From: Symbiodinium natans
Lineage: Eukaryota; Sar; Dinophyceae; Suessiales; Symbiodiniaceae
Assembly: GCA_905221605.1 (NCBI GenBank)
Contig: CAJNDS010002387.1
Span: forward strand, 388,739 to 452,738
Direction of reading: 5' to 3'
DNA length: 64,000 bases
In this document: positions 63,239-64,000 of the stretch, piece by piece
How the letters are laid out: every line of letters starts with the position of its first letter
Position numbering within the stretch: the stretch's first letter is position 1
The notes under the pieces: model-generated
Told to the model about the DNA's origin: nothing
The model's database searches: none
What the model saw: only the letters and a program-made list of their open reading frames with translations
Position numbers and translations under genes: made by a program

Positions 63239-63740
63239 ACATCTTTCGGCTTGCCCTGAGCCCGGAGACCCCCACGCTGGAGGAGGATGGTGCCCTCCGC
63301 CGCCTCTTGGCCCTACTGATGCAGGGTCTCTTTGTGCGTGGGGCGTTTCCGCGTTTAGGGTTTATGGTTTAGTGTTTAGCGTTCACAAAAATTATGGTCA
63401 GAGGTTGAGGGCGTTCAGGGTTTTGGGTTTCATTTATAAGCCCTAAACATCCCAAAGCCCGAAACTTCTTGAACCAACGCCCGGAAGCTTCAGAGGAGAC
63501 CTACCCTAAACCCTAAACCCCAAACCCCAAACCCCGAACCCGAAACCCTAAACCCCATGCTGCACCTTGAACCTCAATGGCTGAGGGCTCGTTCCATTTC
63601 AGCCCGATGGGAGCAGCGGTGGCAAGGAGGACTTCGGGAAGCTTCGAGGGATCGTTCCCCGCCCTCGGCATGGGGATGTTGCATGTTTAAGTTTACGTCA
63701 GCTTGTCTCCTCGCCCACCGAGCCAGTGCTCTGCCCCTGA
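63239..63740 (+). CDS. Exons downstream of the ABC transporter
   Basis: 63239-63352 is 38 codons, reading DIFRLALSPETPTLEEDG, then LRRLLALLMQGLFVRG, and ends at GTTTAGGG. 63603-63740 follows TTTCAG and reads PDGSSGGKEDFGKLRGIV, then GDVACLSLRQLVSSPTE, to a TGA. Both are clearly protein-like. They may be the C-terminus of the transporter gene or the next gene. No family was recognised. Confidence 0.55.
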
Positions 63741-64000
63741 GAATTAGGCAAAGGGGTTTAGGGTTTGGGGTTTAGGGTTTAGGGTTTGGGTTTAGGGTTT
63801 AGGGTTTAGGGTTTATAGGGTTTAGGGTTTAGGGTTTAGGGTTTAGGGTTTAGGGTTTAGGGTCCAGGGTCCAGGGTCTAGGGTTTAGGGTTTAGGGTTT
63901 CGGGTTTAGGGTTTAGGGTTTAGGGTGGTTTAGGTTTTAGGGTTTAGGGTTTAGGGTTTAGGTTTAGGGTTTGGGGTTTGGGGTTTGGGGTTCAGGGTTT

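Larger units (their letters stand above)
53288..64000. repeat. Interstitial telomere-type arrays, right part
   Basis: Arrays at 53,564-53,670, 54,700-54,795, 54,952-55,014, 56,251-56,277, 56,990-57,040, 60,718-60,860, 61,868-61,951, 62,018-62,080, 62,434-62,475 and 63,752-64,000, in both orientations. The window ends inside an array. Confidence 0.95.

Noticed and set aside
721-64000. A true telomere or subtelomere
   Set aside because: Arrays are short, lie in both orientations along the whole window and alternate with coding exons. Nothing shows a chromosome end, although the window stops inside an array.
1-64000. tRNA, rRNA, CRISPR arrays, bacterial promoters or terminators
   Set aside because: None could be recognised; short-exon genes with GT/GC/GA-AG introns point to a eukaryotic nucleus.

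Overview
The window is nuclear DNA of a protist, most likely a dinoflagellate. The evidence is short exons almost all on the + strand, intron donors that are GC and GA as well as GT, many small inverted-repeat elements acting as introns, and TTTAGGG-type repeats throughout. The group assignment is an inference. TTTAGGG also occurs in other algae and plants. No rRNA, tRNA, CRISPR array or bacterial-style operon was seen.

Layout. From 0.1 to 9 kb there are exons of an adenylate-kinase-like protein (DGFPRS motif) and other exons of unknown product. From 9.0 to 9.4 kb there is a small unknown gene. From 10.25 to 14.85 kb lies the best gene in the window: seven exons whose phases all agree, encoding a secreted or membrane protein with a BPI/LBP-like start and a multi-span membrane C-terminus. 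From 15.6 to 29.9 kb there are many + strand exons of unrecognised, partly membrane proteins. The last three of these join in phase and end at a stop at 29,898. From 30.3 to 62.6 kb there are exons in the correct order of one ABC half-transporter of the SbmA/BacA/YddA (ABCD-like) type: the NPDQRI motif, an APFF-GE motif, Walker A, the LSGGE signature, Walker B and the H-loop. Further + strand exons follow to 63.74 kb.

The ABC exons are split by a 16.7-kb block (36.1-52.8 kb) of very different character. It is AT-rich and almost free of intact TTTAGGG arrays. It holds a 1.26-kb and a 2.28-kb tandem duplication, a roughly 115-bp minisatellite, a 4-kb TTTAAAT-based palindromic satellite, and small genes on both strands.

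The central observation concerns introns. In 0-36 kb and 53-64 kb most introns are made of telomere-type arrays or of short inverted-repeat elements (introners). A TTTAGGG array carries both a GT donor and an AG acceptor inside GGGTTTAG, and many exons end exactly at such a GTTTAG. Four arrays are flanked by direct repeats of about 17-25 bp, as expected if arrays were inserted at staggered breaks. Several introners carry 3-5 base target duplications, and two of them restore an open reading frame when removed. The window therefore looks like a record of two routes of intron gain, sometimes nested in one another.
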